Below, piece by piece: positions 8,971 to 21,525 of a stretch of 64,000 bases of DNA. A model generated the notes under the pieces. That model had not been told where the DNA came from, searched no databases, and worked only from the letters and a program-made list of their open reading frames with translations. The DNA lies in assembly GCA_963855995.1 (NCBI GenBank), contig OY979725.1, positions 3,658,001 to 3,722,000 of the forward strand, written 5' to 3'. Within the stretch, counting starts at the first letter, position 1, and every line of letters starts with the position of its first letter. Source of the stretch: Muricea muricata. Taxonomy: Eukaryota > Cnidaria > Anthozoa > Malacalcyonacea > Plexauridae. The position numbers were made by a program, and so were the translations under genes.

Positions 8971-11900
8971 CTAAACAAGAAATGTATTCAGAAATTATTT
9001 TAGGGGCATTTTCTCACTACACAAATATCAAAAAGGAGTGGCATTTGCACGCGCAAAAACGCCCAAGATGAAACAAACGCGCGCTGTTTACAAGCTTTTG
9101 ACAACAGCTTGTGATGTTGTTGGAAGAATTTTGGAACAACCGGTTAATAGTTTGTAACAAACTTGATGGGACTATCAGACTTGTTACAAGGTTGTTCCAA
9201 CATACAGTCGTAGCACAACAATATTGTTACAGTCTTGTGCCGTCAACTTCTTGACAATCTTGTTACAACAGGTCTGCATCAGAGTCGTTAGGACAACCTT
9301 GAAACGGGTCTGATATTCCCGTCAAGCTTGTTACAGGTTGTCAACATGTAAGTTATTCCAAACTTGTTGACAACTTGGGACAATTAAGCTGGTGAATACA
9401 AGTTATGAGATTTTACGCACGTAGGGGGCTATAAACAGCGATTGAGAACTCTTGCGCGTCCAGAAGACAGTAGCGCCACAGACTTCATGGAAGCTGTGGA
9501 TTTTACCGTCTTGACGCATTCTTGTCATGAAGTTGCATCAAGCCTGTCGACGTGATTAAGAAAATCAGACTTCATGCAACTTGGCATTTGCCGGGTTCAT
9601 GTAGTGGGTGTAAAAAACAATACCCTTAAAAAACGTGTTCCAAATTCACATGTTATAGCATGTATTTTGAAATGCGTCGTTTTTGTAAGGGTATAAAGAG
9701 TAAGAAATACTGTGGAGACTTGATGAAGTCTCGAGTAAAGGCCCATACATTTTCCTTTGTCAGTTTTCTTTGACGAGGAGCCCAGTTCAATACTAGTCAT
9801 GTCAGCTTTTTAAAGCGCGGTTATGTGACATATTATTAAAATTTAATGACGCAAGGTTCGGTAACGAAAAAGACCATAAAGATGGTTTTTCCTACCCGAA
9901 TATATCACACATTTCCTTTTAAAATGACCTGAAAATCACAAATATATCAAATCCCCAAAGGCTGTATTTACACTTTGGAAAGGAAATTTGTTTGTTGATT
10001 GTGTGTGCTGGAGTCAAGTTTTTCTTGTCAAGAAGTTGGGTAAATTAAACTTGTCGAGAAAAATTTGTCAAGGTAAACGTCGATGTTTACCGGGCTTAAT
10101 TTTGTAGAAATTTCATTTTCGTGTAAAGATCCCTATCTGTGAATGGTTGGGATGCAGAAATGAAGCATAATGTGATCACTTACTTCCATCAAAAAAGTCG
10201 TACCAAATGTATACAATGTGCAATGGTAAAACTAAGATAGCGAAGACAACGACCACGACTATTAACATCTTTAAAACTTTTCTCGTTTCTTTATAGTGGG
10301 TTCTCGTGCGTTCATCATGATTTGGGTTCCTCGTCAACTCTCGACCTACTCTACAAAAGTAAGAAATCGAAGATTAATTATTGTATGAATTCAAGAACTT
10401 GTTATATTTCCACCAAAGGCATAGGTTCTTTCATTACCTGAAACAAAACAGAATTCGAGGTTCCGAGCGAAGACCTTTCGTCGGGAAGTTAGTTATTTCT
10501 AACTCGAATTCGAATTGTGTTTTATGGTTTCAGGTAGTGAAAGAACCTATGGTTTGAGGTACTTTTGACTGCACTGGCTACACTGGCAATGTTAGTTCGA
10601 GAATTTCCAATTAGGCAACATATGGAGTCATGAATAACTTGTTTATGGTTCAAAAAATTTTTATAGTTCTGGTTGGAAAACATTTTCGCTTCCACAAATT
10701 TTATTTCCACAATGATGTTTCCGGCAGGGGAGGGGGGGGGGGGGGGGGAGAACAGACACAATGTCAGGAAATGTCAATGTCAGGATCATATTTCTGCAAC
10801 CTTATTTCCTACTGTGTATACTGTATACTGCCACTCTCAGTGTGTTATTTCATTTGATGTACAATATAATTCGGCTGTATAGCTGTATATTTCGAATCTA
10901 TATCGATTCATCTTCTGCAGTAAAGATGTTTTACATTAAATCGTGCATATACCCGGAATAACTTGGTGATTATGAATCGAAGTATAATTTTGTGGAAACA
11001 CCACGTCAGTTTATTATCTCTTCAATCATCATTAAAGTGCTTCATCATCATTATTTATAGCTCGCTCTGATGAACATCCGAGCTGGCTGATTGAAAGCTT
11101 TGCCGCCTTTGCGATTACAAATTTCGGTGTTTCCACAAAATTTAACTTTAAAATCGTGGTTGGCTCGTTTGTACGATTCTTATTATTCACTTGTTGTATA
11201 AGATTCTTTCACAACTCGAGCATAAAAATCGCAGGGACTCGCCAGCCATGTAGTAATGTCTATATATATAACGTGTTAGTTTTGGTTTGCAAAATACAAA
11301 AGAGTGTTGAACGTCATATAGACAGAGCAAAATGTACAATCGCGCATCCAGAGGGATGAAACAGACTGTAGTATAAATAATCTTATCAAACTATTAGCAT
11401 GCAGGTCAATGATATACTACTTCCAGCTTACCTGACGTATGAGAAAGCAATTATTGCTAACGGTACGATGTACTGTGTGATAAATATCCCTATGGTATAA
11501 TATTTCGAATTCATTCCTGCCGATGCAAAGTTTTCCGTGCATTCACCGTTTTTCATTTCCAACGACGCCATATATGGCGACACGAGAACGAGACTGATTG
11601 CCCAAACTGGCACAATCATTAATCTCGCGTGAGTTCTTCGTAACTGAGGTTTCAAAGGATGAACTATGGCCACATATCTACATAAAACAGACAGTATGTT
11701 TGGTGAGGGTAAAGTCAATCTAGATATGGTCTGGAAACCCAACTAACGTTTTTGTTCTAAGTTTGTTCACGGTGAAGACAATGATTTTTTTGTATAGTGA
11801 AGTATATTTTCACTTAAATTAAGTATATTTTTCCAATTATGATTCTTTTACTTACGTAAGATTTCAAGCAATAATTTACTTTTACCTGAGTAAGATTTTC

Positions 11901-14900
11901 AGGTTGTATTCTGAGTTCTACTTAAAGGGAAATGGCAACAAAATGTTTTATTGTCTCATCTGAAAGAGACTCCAAAACAATATATAGAAGTCTAATACAG
12001 AATTTTTATATCTGCCTTATTTGGTGAGATATTTTGACTTGAAATCTGTAGTTGTCCGCCATCTTGGATATTTGTGGATATGCAGGATACGTCACAACTG
12101 GGGTCACGCAATTTTTTTTTCTTACGATACAATAGTTAATATGCTCTCATAACCACATGTACGACAAGTGTTTCGGATTTCAGCGCAGACTGAGAAGATT
12201 TCAAACAATATTTTATTGTTGGTAGGTATTTAGGGGGATTTTCGTCAGTGTTAATGAGGGGAAAATTAATCCAAGATGGCGGACAGCTCGTTGATTTAGG
12301 TGAAAATATCTCCGGAAGTAAAACAGATATAAAAATTTTGCAACAGACTTCTGTTTATTGTTTTAGAGTCTCTTTCAAATGAGACAATAAAATTTTTTGT
12401 TGCCATTTCCCTTAAAGTAAAAATTGTTAATTTTTACTTTTACTTCAGTAAAAAAATTAAGTTCTTTGGTGAACACTGTGTTAATATGAAATGTATGTCA
12501 TGTATTTTTTACTCGAAAAACTCTGACTGGTATAAATTCTGTGCTTTTTGCACGGTGAACACCGATATCAGTTTAGTTTGATGGAAACACCACGTAAATT
12601 GATTATTGGAAAGCTTTCCATCATTAAGAAGATCCGAGGATCTGAACTTGCGGATCAAAATCTTTACAATAATAAATGTAATAAATTATTTTGTTTTCGA
12701 GCGTTTTTACAACGTTTTGCTCAGAGGTTTTTGTTTATTTTCGTTGAAACATGCCAGAAGCTTTTTGAAATATTTCCAAATAAAAACCCTAGCTTTGAAA
12801 ACCACCTCATGTGCACATAGGTGCCTCATGGGCCCTTGAGAGATTAGACCCTGGCAAAGTCGCTGATAATATATTTCAACATATGCCCCGTGTGTGTTTT
12901 TGCGAATCATTATTAAATTCGAAGCATTCAAAGCTTGAAATTAATTCAACAGATTGCGGTTGATTTGAATGGTGTACTTTTTAATACGTCGTGTATTGTA
13001 TATTAAAGTTGGCATATTCTTATATCAATGACGTCGTAACCCAATGATTGTTTTTTCAATCAAATTGTTTTTCTCCTATTTGGCCCGATGTTTTTGTCAA
13101 AGTACTTTCGCGGTTTGTCAGTGTGGCTAATCTGTTTAGCTATTTCAGTCAGAAGTTCTTTCAATAACGGATATTTTTAATCAAAATATCACATTTCGGT
13201 TTCTTCGATGTACATGCTTGTCAACGTATATAAATTTCCGTATTCATTTCAAAATAGTTTTTTTAATAATAGCGATTTTTTAATCAAGATATTATTATAC
13301 CCTCGTTTTGGTCTGACTGTCTTTGATGTAAGTTTAACAACAGGAGTGGGGGAGACTCATATTGCTGTGCACATTTCAAAAGGCGATTTCTGATCACTAT
13401 ACCGCTCCAGACGCAACTAGGTTCCCTCTCCCTTTCTTAAGTGCTACGACTGCGCAGTGATTAACGAATTTGTCAACCCCCTTACCCCGAACATCCTTAT
13501 CCCCCTCTCCCATGCACGAATTCATGTTCTGTTTAAGTTCATAATTGCGAACCAGCCCCACTCCCTGGTCTCCTACCCAAAAGACGCTATGGGGGAATTC
13601 CATTTCAGCATTATATTGTGCCTTTAGACCAAATAAGTGTATGTTCGCAGAGGCATGCTGATAGCCGAACAAATTACATTTAGAGTCCCTGCAACAAGTT
13701 TTTGTTAATTTTTCCTATCGAACTCCCCGCCAAAATTAGCGAAATTTCATGTTCGTTTACATCATCAGAAAGTTTATAAAAACACGTATATAGTTGCATA
13801 ATAAGCCACGCAAATCTATTTTGCTTTCAGAACAATCTTGCACCAATTCATGCTTGTGTTGATATCTTTTCCATTAACTCACCCCGCCCACTACCACTAA
13901 ACACAATTCCCAAGCGTTTTCAAGCGCCCTGCATTATCATCTGGACAATTGATTCTCGAGAATGTTGTCTTGAACCTTGCCCTAATAAAAATACCAAACC
14001 AAATCAAGATGCAAACAGCTATTAATGCTAATTTGAAGTGATAATGCGCAACACCTGCAAAGATACGAGGAATTAATTTGAGATGATATCCAAACGACCG
14101 TTCAGGCCAAATAATCTACCTTTTTTCCCATTTTCATTAAAGATCCTATCTAATACTCATCAATTTTACTATCAGCAGAAGGGCAGCACCGCGTGTTGCC
14201 TTTTCTCATTGCCAAAACACAATCAAGATATTGAGGAAAAATGCATTCTATGCCGAATCTTTCCGTGTATTATCTACTCGTATGCCATCTTAAGATACTG
14301 GGCTATTATTGCCCTTAAATTTGATTTCGAAACAGTTTAAACACACGATAGGGACATGAATACTGCGATATCTTAAAGTTCAGGGGTCAGAAAGGATAAA
14401 AAATGCTGAACTTTAATATAAGTTTTGGTTAATGGCTCTATTCACCTTTCGTACAACTGACCCCTGTATTATCCTGCTTATGTTATCAGAGCTGGGTCCG
14501 CATAGCTTAGTACGTTCATCACAGCACGAGCACAAGCAACATGCTGCTTCGGCTACACTCTTTGCAAGCGACAATACTGATTAGATTATAGCGCTGAACG
14601 TCTTTATGCTGTGCGTAAGAGCGTTACAGTCAATTATTGTAGAGTTTGTGGTTTCATTTTGTGTCCTTATCAACTGATTGCGGTCATTAGGCGCGTGCTA
14701 TATATGCACGCTTCGGCTACAATTCGAACCGTTTCCACACAAAGTTTCGTACAATTGTACCACACTAACTTGAACAACGTACAAGTTAAATGTTCTTGAA
14801 TTTGAAAAGTGACCGCTTGTTCTTGAATTTGACAACGTTAAATGTTCTTGAATTTGAAAAGTGACCGCTTGTTTCTCCTCCCATATATACATAGAGCATA

Positions 14901-17518
14901 TATTACACACGATGGCGCGAAGATATGAATAATATTGTTCTTAACATGAGAAAATAATATTCATATCTTCAAGCTACCTTGTGTAATGTTTTTTTATTAT
15001 ATGGTCAGAACTATAAGCCAACAAAAGCTAAAAAGGCACCAAATTAAGTCGGGATGATCCCGCGGGAAAACACATCTTCACTTGTGAAACTATGGAAAAC
15101 ACTGGTGTTTTAGTTTACGGTAATACACCCATAACCATATAATACAATATTACAATGACTGTTTGTTATCTAAAGTACAGTGCCTTATAAGGTTTTCAGG
15201 CACTGATAAAACTGATAATCTCACATGTGAGATTATTTATGATAATTTCGCATGTGAAAATTATCGCTTTTCAAACAATCACCAATCATAGCCTCTGGGC
15301 ATTTTATTTTGGTGGAAAACCTTTAGTTTATATAATAAACAGAAAAATACATGGTTGCTTGGAAATTCCAGATTTATTTCTCCTGGGAACATGATATTTC
15401 ATGTTCAACACTCAAAATAAAGCTGGTATTTCCAAGCACCCATGTATTATTCTCTATGTAATAGTTCATGTATGCAAATGAAAGTACATAAAAGAACTGT
15501 GTCGATCATATGGCTGTCAAGTTGTCTACGTTTCTCAGCAGAATTTTCTTCAGCGTTCTAGTAAAGACATCACGAAGCGACTTATGTTTTTTAAAGTTAA
15601 ACGTGAAGCGATTCAGTTTTATTGTTTTCAGTCTAAATAAAATTCTTCAACGACGGAAATTTTAGCCGTTATGTAAACATGATGAGTTTGGGGCTATTAA
15701 ATTTAGGCTGGAAATATTATAACAGGAAAAACTATTTGTTTTGGTGCACCACAGACCCTGACCTAACGTAACGAGGTCCGTATAAAAGAAACTGCGCAGT
15801 CGAGTAAAATACTGTATCTTCCTCGTTCTTTGTTAATTCTTTGTAGCATGCCAGAATTTTTTCCCATGTTTTATAAAAACAGTAATATATTAAAAGAATA
15901 ACAAAGACCGAAGGGGTTATATATTTAATACCCCGGCCAGCCGACAATTTAAGAAAATATAAAAAGTAATAAATTTCGAAAAATACAGTCATCTTGCAAT
16001 TCAAGATATGAATAAAACAAGACAAACAATTGAAACTGTAAGTTTTCGACTTTATTTCTGTCTGACGATGCCTTTGAAATAAAGTCGAAAATTTACAGTT
16101 TCAATTGTTTGTCTTGTTTTATTCATATCTTGAATTGCAAGATGATTTTATTTCTCGGAATTTGTTTTTTTTATATGTTATATACACCGTTCGCCTATAT
16201 AATAACAGTTCGATGCAGAATCCATATATAAGTAGCGTCTTTTTATAAAATTTTTGATGTTATCGTCTCGCCGTGCAGGGCTATAAGAACAGATATTGAC
16301 GTAAACAAATAAAGCTTGTGTTATTTAAAATGTTATTTTTGCTTTGCTTTTTAGCTAACCGCACAACCACAAAAGCCGTGACGCTACATGATCTGGATAA
16401 GGTTAGTATGTATCTAATAACTTGTACCCGCATAAACGGGATTGAACAATGTGCTGCCCACATCGTTCAATGTCGTCAATATTACTGAACAAGTTTTTAA
16501 GCCCGAATCCAGCCCGCAATCGGGTGTAACAATACTGCACAATATTGTTGACAACATTGAAAAATATGGGCACCACAACATTGTTCAATCCTGTTTTCAA
16601 CAACTTAAGATTCAGAACAACTGAACTAACAGAGAAACTTGGTGTTAACTGAAACGAACTTTTTTTTACATCGTGATAAGAGGCACCGGTGCGTCATTTT
16701 CATCCATGGGGTATTCCAATTACCTTAATAACTTAACCCAACATTGACCGCTTGCCCCTCCTCCACTATAATAAACTCTATAATATACCGTGTACGCAAC
16801 AACAACATCTCATGTTGACTGTGTTTTCAGTGCAACTTTCTTGTTCTCATAGTCATCATGTAGTTAGGCATGTTTTAAAAGTAGTTTATGCTCTTCCCCG
16901 ATGACGAAGTTAGACAATTAACCTTATATGTCCTCGTATGTTGAATATCAGAATATGCTTCAGTACATATAGCCAACGGTAAAAAAGTTGCGGTGAAACA
17001 GCTTTGCAATAAAGCGTAGTTCTCATTTGGTCGTAATTATCGTAGCAAAGTCATTCTCGACAATGTGATATAATCTAGAGCCGCGTTTTGTTTTGTTGGC
17101 TGTATTCAAATTAGTCATATTAATTGTATATTCGCGTAAATTCTCTATGATTTCGGTCACTTTGATATATTAACGACACGTGACTAGGCTTTACAACTTA
17201 CCTACTGATGCTGATGGCCACCAGGGACCATACTGATGCAGTCGTTGCCATGGTTTGCAATGGTCTTATGATATGACACATAAACCCTCCGTACAGCCAA
17301 GCCCTTCCACGAAAGTAATGAGCCACGTCTAGAGGTATATTAATAAGCAACACAGCCAGATCGGCAAAAGCTAAGTTTACAATCAGATGATTGGTGACCG
17401 TCTTCATTTTTCGCTTACGATACACGACCAGGACGACCAAAATGTTTCCGATTGTTCCCAACACGCAGATTATAATCCACGAGGCGATCTCAAACTTTCT
17501 AAATCCCGCACTAAGCAT
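8486..17518 (-). CDS. Class A (rhodopsin-like) GPCR 1, neuropeptide-receptor type, 4 coding exons
   Basis: The coding order is complement(17202..17518, 11432..11677, 10184..10350, 8486..8970), 1215 nt or 404 residues plus stop. It is a seven-transmembrane plasma-membrane receptor that should signal through G proteins; the ligand is unknown and the overall look is peptide-receptor-like. Landmarks: TM1 GN (N25), TM2 LAFAD (D53), TM3 Cys C81, S105-R106-Y107 in place of E/DRY, TM4 W131, loop-2 Cys C152, TM5 P178, TM6 F224...P230 with V228 where Trp is usual, TM7 NPIIY (267-271). The cytoplasmic tail is long and Ser/Arg-rich (RSVRRSSSRRD) and ends VSVL, a possible class I PDZ ligand. The N terminus is very short and lacks a glycosylation sequon. 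The start ATG at 17518 is preceded in frame by TGA one codon upstream of it. It is the tandem paralogue of the gene at 31523-37331. Confidence 0.9.
8971..10183 (-). other. GPCR 1 intron 3, with degenerate TTGTTACAA repeat block
   Basis: The stretch at about 9090-9410 is built of imperfect CTTGTTACAA / GTTGACAACTTG words on both strands, akin to the block at 650-890. The remainder is AT-rich with no exon seen. Confidence 0.6.
10184..10350 (-). CDS. GPCR 1 exon 3: loop 3 and TM6
   Basis: The exon has 167 nt. On the minus strand the acceptor is CTTTTGTAG before A10350, and the donor is GGAA|GTAAGT. It encodes VGRELTRN, a basic third loop and TM6 (MLIVVVVVFAILVLPLH). There is no ATG-initiated reading frame here; the exon was found by continuity with its neighbours and by matching the paralogous exon at 32190-32368. 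Confidence 0.88.
10421..10550. mobile_element. MITE-like element (ATAGGTTCTTTC termini)
   Basis: The ends ATAGGTTCTTTCATTACCTG and its near-perfect inverted copy (TTCAGGTAGTGAAAGAACC) enclose an EcoRI-site-rich core (GAATTCGA). A related copy with CCTTTCATTACCTGAAA lies at 54780-55072. Confidence 0.6.
10732..10748 (+). repeat. G17 homopolymer
   Basis: An uninterrupted run of 17 G within a GPCR 1 intron. Similar runs are G13 at 7756-7768 and G14 at 28310-28323. Such runs are prone to assembly length errors. Confidence 0.9.
10986..11143. mobile_element. MITE-like element with TTTTGTGGAAACACC termini and a CTGATGA...GAAA motif
   Basis: The left end ATTTTGTGGAAACACC and right end GGTGTTTCCACAAAAT are inverted copies. 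CTGATGA at 11067-11073 and GAAA at 11093-11096 sit near the right arm. Related sequence is at 49431-49500 (+) and 12565-12650 (-). Confidence 0.55.
11432..11677 (-). CDS. GPCR 1 exon 2: TM4-TM5
   Basis: The exon has 246 nt, exactly the length of the paralogous exon at 32987-33232. Acceptor TTTATGTAG, donor CAG|GTAAGC. Its first base completes the Arg codon of the SRY motif (AG|A). It encodes YVAIVHPLKPQL, TM4 with W131, the extracellular loop Cys (GECTENF) and TM5 (YIVPLAIIAFSYV). Confidence 0.9.
11764..12482. repeat. Host repeat interrupted by the TTAA-flanked element
   Basis: Left (11764-11922) and right (12416-12482) flanks share ACTTTTACTT / GAGTAA words and imperfect inverted GTTCACCG / GGTGAACAC ends. 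They look like one small repeat split by the insertion at 11927-12411. This is inference from symmetry. Confidence 0.35.
11927..12411. mobile_element. Non-autonomous element with long inverted repeats and TTAA target sites (piggyBac-like)
   Basis: The arms of about 140 bp run inward from GGGAAATGGCAACAAAAT at the left and TTTTTTGTTGCCATTTCCC at the right. They include CCGCCATCTTGG (12055-12068) and its partner CCAAGATGGCGGAC (12271-12284). TTAA flanks both ends (11923-11926, 12412-12415), the target site of piggyBac elements. No transposase is present. Confidence 0.65.
14785..14872 (+). repeat. Local tandem duplication, period 52 bp
   Basis: GTTAAATGTTCTTGAATTTG and the following AAAAGTGACCGCTTGTT occur at 14785 and 14837. 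A partial third TTCTTGAATTTG is in between. Confidence 0.8.
15991..16143. mobile_element. Near-perfect 68-bp-stem hairpin element
   Basis: The arms 15991-16058 and 16076-16143 are almost exact inverted copies (outer ends ATCTTGCAATTCAAGATATG and reverse). They are separated by a 17-base loop containing TGTCTGACGATGCC. Transcribed, it would form a long stem. The age must be low, given the near identity. Confidence 0.75.
16439..16591. mobile_element. MITE with GGATTGAACAATG termini
   Basis: The termini GGATTGAACAATG and CATTGTTCAATCC are perfect 13-bp inverted repeats continuing imperfectly for about 40 bp. Rich in TTGTTCAA words, like the element at 20232-20456. Confidence 0.65.
17202..17518 (-). 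CDS. GPCR 1 exon 1: N terminus and TM1-TM3
   Basis: It encodes a 10-residue N terminus, TM1 (GNILVVLVV), TM2 (NLAFADLAVLL) and TM3 ending AISIS plus the first two bases of Arg. The donor is AG|GTAAGT. An in-frame TGA just upstream of the ATG fixes the start unless an upstream exon is spliced in frame after it. A TTTTCTTCAG acceptor about 55 bp upstream of the ATG (near 17574) suggests a 5' UTR intron. Confidence 0.9.
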
Positions 17519-19726
17519 GACTCAATGTGAACTTTGATATTTTACTGGAATCATGTAACTTTTTTCATGTTACCTGAAGAAAATACAATGTATAGAAAAC
17601 CACTTGTACGTTTTCCGTAGTGTATCGAACCTGCAAGGCTGAGCCTGCAAGATTTCTGTTCTGATATCTTCAATGTTTGTGTATGTTTCTATGATTCTCG
17701 GATTACGATGTAAATTTGTCTTAGATTTGATTGTTCACTAATGGACCAGCATGAATGTCAAATGTGAAACGAGTTCAGTGAATTAATGCGGTCAATTAAT
17801 TTTGATTCCTCCTTTCGTAAAAGGTTTGTGTACAAAACACCAATAAACCACTCCAGACTGTGATACTTTCAATTGTAAAATCCTACAAAGCTTTTGGTTT
17901 TTGCCAGTGAACAACAGATCCTTTTACTCGATCGATCCTTACACAAGATTCCACGAAATGATTGCCATGAAGATTTCCTGTTCTGTGTGAAATTCAACCG
18001 GCGTATCACTTCTTTGACTGTCTTTCAGCGAGGCAATGCTTGGTTTTTCAAAACAGGATTTCCCTATTCAGCACTTGACATTCTCTGATAACTTCTTCAC
18101 CTTTGGTTCATGAGAACAATTTATCACTCTCAACCACGTAAATGATGTCTTTGTCGACTAGACAGTTTATATTTCCTTTTCGTTACCACAGTATATGTCC
18201 CTCGATTCCTTAAATCTTTTTATTTGGATGAACACTGTACTTAATTCTGCTTTCTTCTGATACAAAAATTAATGTAGTACACGCGTTTTAAGAATCTCTG
18301 CTGCCCGAATTTTATTCTCGAAAGCAATCAACGCTATATAATTGTTTTATCCGGTGTCTATAAATCTTAAAATTTTCCGATCTTAAATTCAATGATTCTT
18401 GGCTTTTTGTTGAAGGAACTCCTTATTTGTATTGCCTTATGGTAAATGTTCCCTTAATGTACTTTGGATAAAGGCAACAATGTCAAGCTGTGATGCATCG
18501 AGAGAAAATTGAACGAATTTTTCCGATGTCTTGATTTTTCCGTCTTCCAGCTGTACTGCGTTCACTTTATTGTTAACGGTTTAAGGTATTTATCCAATGT
18601 ACGGTTTCAACTCTAATTGTTCCTGCCAATGTTGTGACTCTCCAAGTATAATATCGCCCTTAAGCCAAGCAATATGTATGCTTTATTCGGAGCCGTTGAC
18701 GTCCTTAAGAAGGCATTCAATTATATATTGCAGACATCTTCGCCGATTGCACGAGTGATAAGTGATCCTTAATAACGGCGATTCAGAACTCTTCCCAGGT
18801 CCAAGATATCTTCATTCCACACGCTTCTCTGTGTATGGCTTTCTTGGAGTCTAAGTATTGTAATAAAAAGCGTTACCTCTCTGCAATGCAACTAATGAAG
18901 TCTAATTTTTCGACCCACAATGACGCCACATGCGTATTCGTTTAATTAGCTGCTTTTCCAAGCCGTTATTGCCGCGGCAGAAGACCGTATTATATTTGCA
19001 ATGTAAAACATTTATCATTTGACTCATTTCCGTTGTCGATACGGAATTGTGGTGAGAATTTTAAAGTGATTTTCAAGGAGATGCTCGCTTCGATAAGATG
19101 TCACTCATAGACCATCTTGTTTTGATATGTCCGCAGATTTTATATTAATTTTGCTGTGTTTTTTTTCCGTGTTAAAAATACGTCGGCACGATTTGCGGCA
19201 TAATTTATTCGGCAAGTATTTCGTCGTCGCATTCATGCATGTAAACATATTTTGTTTTGAGGTCAATGTTCATTAATTTTGTTTATTAAATAAAGACGAA
19301 GCGTGCGGTCTTCTTCTCGTTTGCTGTAAAAATACCGCGTAAACTGGAATTATGTCAACTCGCAAATAAAATGATCTAAAATAAAATGAAAAACGACGAA
19401 TTTCAGAAAGTGTTCGTTTCTTTTCACCTAACGAATTTCCGTTACTCCCGCGCTTATATAGAATGCGTCATAAATTATATATTATATGCAATAGTGTAAA
19501 TAAGTATAGTTGGAATTCTAGCGGGAATTCCTAGAATTGTTCATACTACGAGTGAAGGTTTAAAGGTTATACAGCTACAATACAGTACAAGAAAAACACA
19601 TATTGTAAACTCAATTAAGATGAATAAATAAAACTCTCGAAAAATAACATATTGTAAACTCAAGATGTATGAGCTTTAAAACAAGACAACAATTAATTTC
19701 AAAAGCTCGTATCATTTTGTAAATAA

Positions 19727-19786
19727 AGAGTACATTTTTAAGAGTACATTTTTAAGAGTACATTTTTAAGAGTACATAAAGAGTAC
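19727..19786 (+). repeat. Tandem AGAGTACATTTTTA repeat
   Basis: Three exact 14-bp units followed by a shortened fourth and fifth (AGAGTACATAAAGAGTAC). Confidence 0.9.
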
Positions 19787-20231
19787 CCTTTTTTTTCGGG
19801 GCAAGTTTTTTTCTCGTATTTCAGTTAAATTGTTTCCGGTGAGGGTTTTTATATATCTATTCTATAGACAGTGTAAATATATACTGAATAGTTCCCTTAC
19901 AAAAATAAAGTTTTATGTTCAATTACTGCTCGGACCTCTACTTAAGTCTTATATAAAGTCCTAAAGAGTTGCAGAAAGAGTTCCGTATCAGTAAATGGTG
20001 GGACTTAATTTTGCGCAGTGAGATATGTTTAAATTGCACTGTCCTCCACTATAATTGGACCTGTTGTGAAAACTGCTTGCGTACCAGTGAGAAACTCGAT
20101 CAAATCAGGTTTCATGCTGCGCTCAAACAACGTGATATGCGGAAAGACCTTAATGAGAGTTTAATATACGGCAAAAATCTTTGAGCCTGCAGTACAATAG
20201 TATAGCGAACAGTGTTTGGCTGCCAGCAGAG

Positions 20232-20456
20232 AACTGGAATTATGAACAATCAGTTTAGTTGCTGCCAACATTGTTAATCACAGCTATATTGCTCAGGATT
20301 GTTGCGTCCGATTATAATCTCAATACTATTGTTCAATATTGTTTTCAACTGAACAAATATGTTTTTGAGCATTAATGTGATGCATAACAATCCTGGGCAA
20401 TATTGCTGTGAACAATGTTGGCAGCAAAACATTCTTCATTCCTATTTTGAACCAAG
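20232..20456. mobile_element. MITE-like element with inverted GCTGCCAACATTGTT arms
   Basis: GTTGCTGCCAACATTGTTAA (from 20258) and its inverted partner ending near 20428 (GTGAACAATGTTGGCAGC) form arms of about 48 bp. Weaker symmetry extends outward to GAACTGGAATTATGAACAAT and ATTCCTATTTTGAACC. Confidence 0.6.
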
Positions 20457-21525
20457 TTGGGGTTTTTCTGTGTTTTTTCAAGTCGCATCGACTTAATTAA
20501 TTACGACGTCGAATTCCATGAACGCGATGGTACTATGTAATCTTGCTCAACCAGAGTGTAGAAAGTATAGTGTACAAATTTTATGACTAGTAGACTTAAT
20601 TATCTTAATATAGGCTTAAGCACCTTCGTCAGATGATGTGATGTTGACGACGTGGAGTTCATTACATCAATGGCTATATAGGGCAAGAAATCATATAATT
20701 ACTTCTGTGCACATCTTCCATAATCTCTGCAAAAAGGTAGGATACGTTATATAGCTAACCTTAATTCACACAATTTCTGCCAGATGCAACCAAAACTTCA
20801 ATAATTTGAGGTTGTAAAACATATATTTAAAAATTGGAAGAGCCTTGTATCTGTAAAACGTACGGGTCAAAATATTTCCACGTTTCGACCAGCGTTAATT
20901 ATCACAACGAAGAAGTCATTTTCAAAGTTATAGAGAATATTCTGTCGTTTAGTGCGGTACCGGGCTTGAACGTCAAACTTTTGCCGTGAAAATCTGTCTT
21001 GATAATATGTATATTTTGGTTGTAAAAGATACCTTTCAGGTTCTTTGAGGAAATATGCAACATTAAATGTTTAGCACTCAACCTTCTTTAAATTTGACAA
21101 ACGGTCTCTTGCATGTTATTCAAAACTTATAAATTTTCGGACCTTTAGAAATCTGTTAAATCAGTAAACAAGTGACGTGCTTGCAGCACGTATCGACAAA
21201 AACATTATGAGAATAGTAAGCTAGGCACGTATTGTGATTATGTGCGCTACAGTTTATAATGCGCCCACATCTTAGAATAGATGCGCCCACATGTAAAGAA
21301 GTCAATATCCCACATACGTATAGATTAGCTTTACTATTAATTATTATCCATTACATCAGCGATTCCTACTTCCTTATTTGTTATGACAAATGTGTTTTGA
21401 CTAAATCGGAGACTTGTACATTTTGTACCGCATACATTACGCACGCTTATATCACAATTCTCGTATACATACGGTTGTTGGGTAAAGAATGAGTAAAAAA
21501 GAACCAGCTGATCTTGCATTCATTA

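Larger units (their letters stand above)
10351..11431 (-). other. GPCR 1 intron 2, with two inverted-repeat elements
   Basis: It contains the elements 10421-10550 and 10986-11143 and a G17 run at 10732-10748. No further coding exon is seen. Confidence 0.6.
11678..17201 (-). other. GPCR 1 intron 1 (5.5 kb)
   Basis: A long AT-rich intron between the TM3 and TM4 exons. It holds the elements described at 11764-12482, 15991-16143 and 16439-16591, a tandem duplication at 14785-14872 and small hairpins (14918-14970; inverted ACATGGTTGCTTGGAAAT copies near 15350 and 15447). No coding exon was recognised. Confidence 0.6.

Noticed and set aside
13397-13672. 91-codon minus-strand frame with Gly/Val-rich sequence
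   Set aside because: No domain, splice context or neighbour supports it; it lies within GPCR 1 intron 1.
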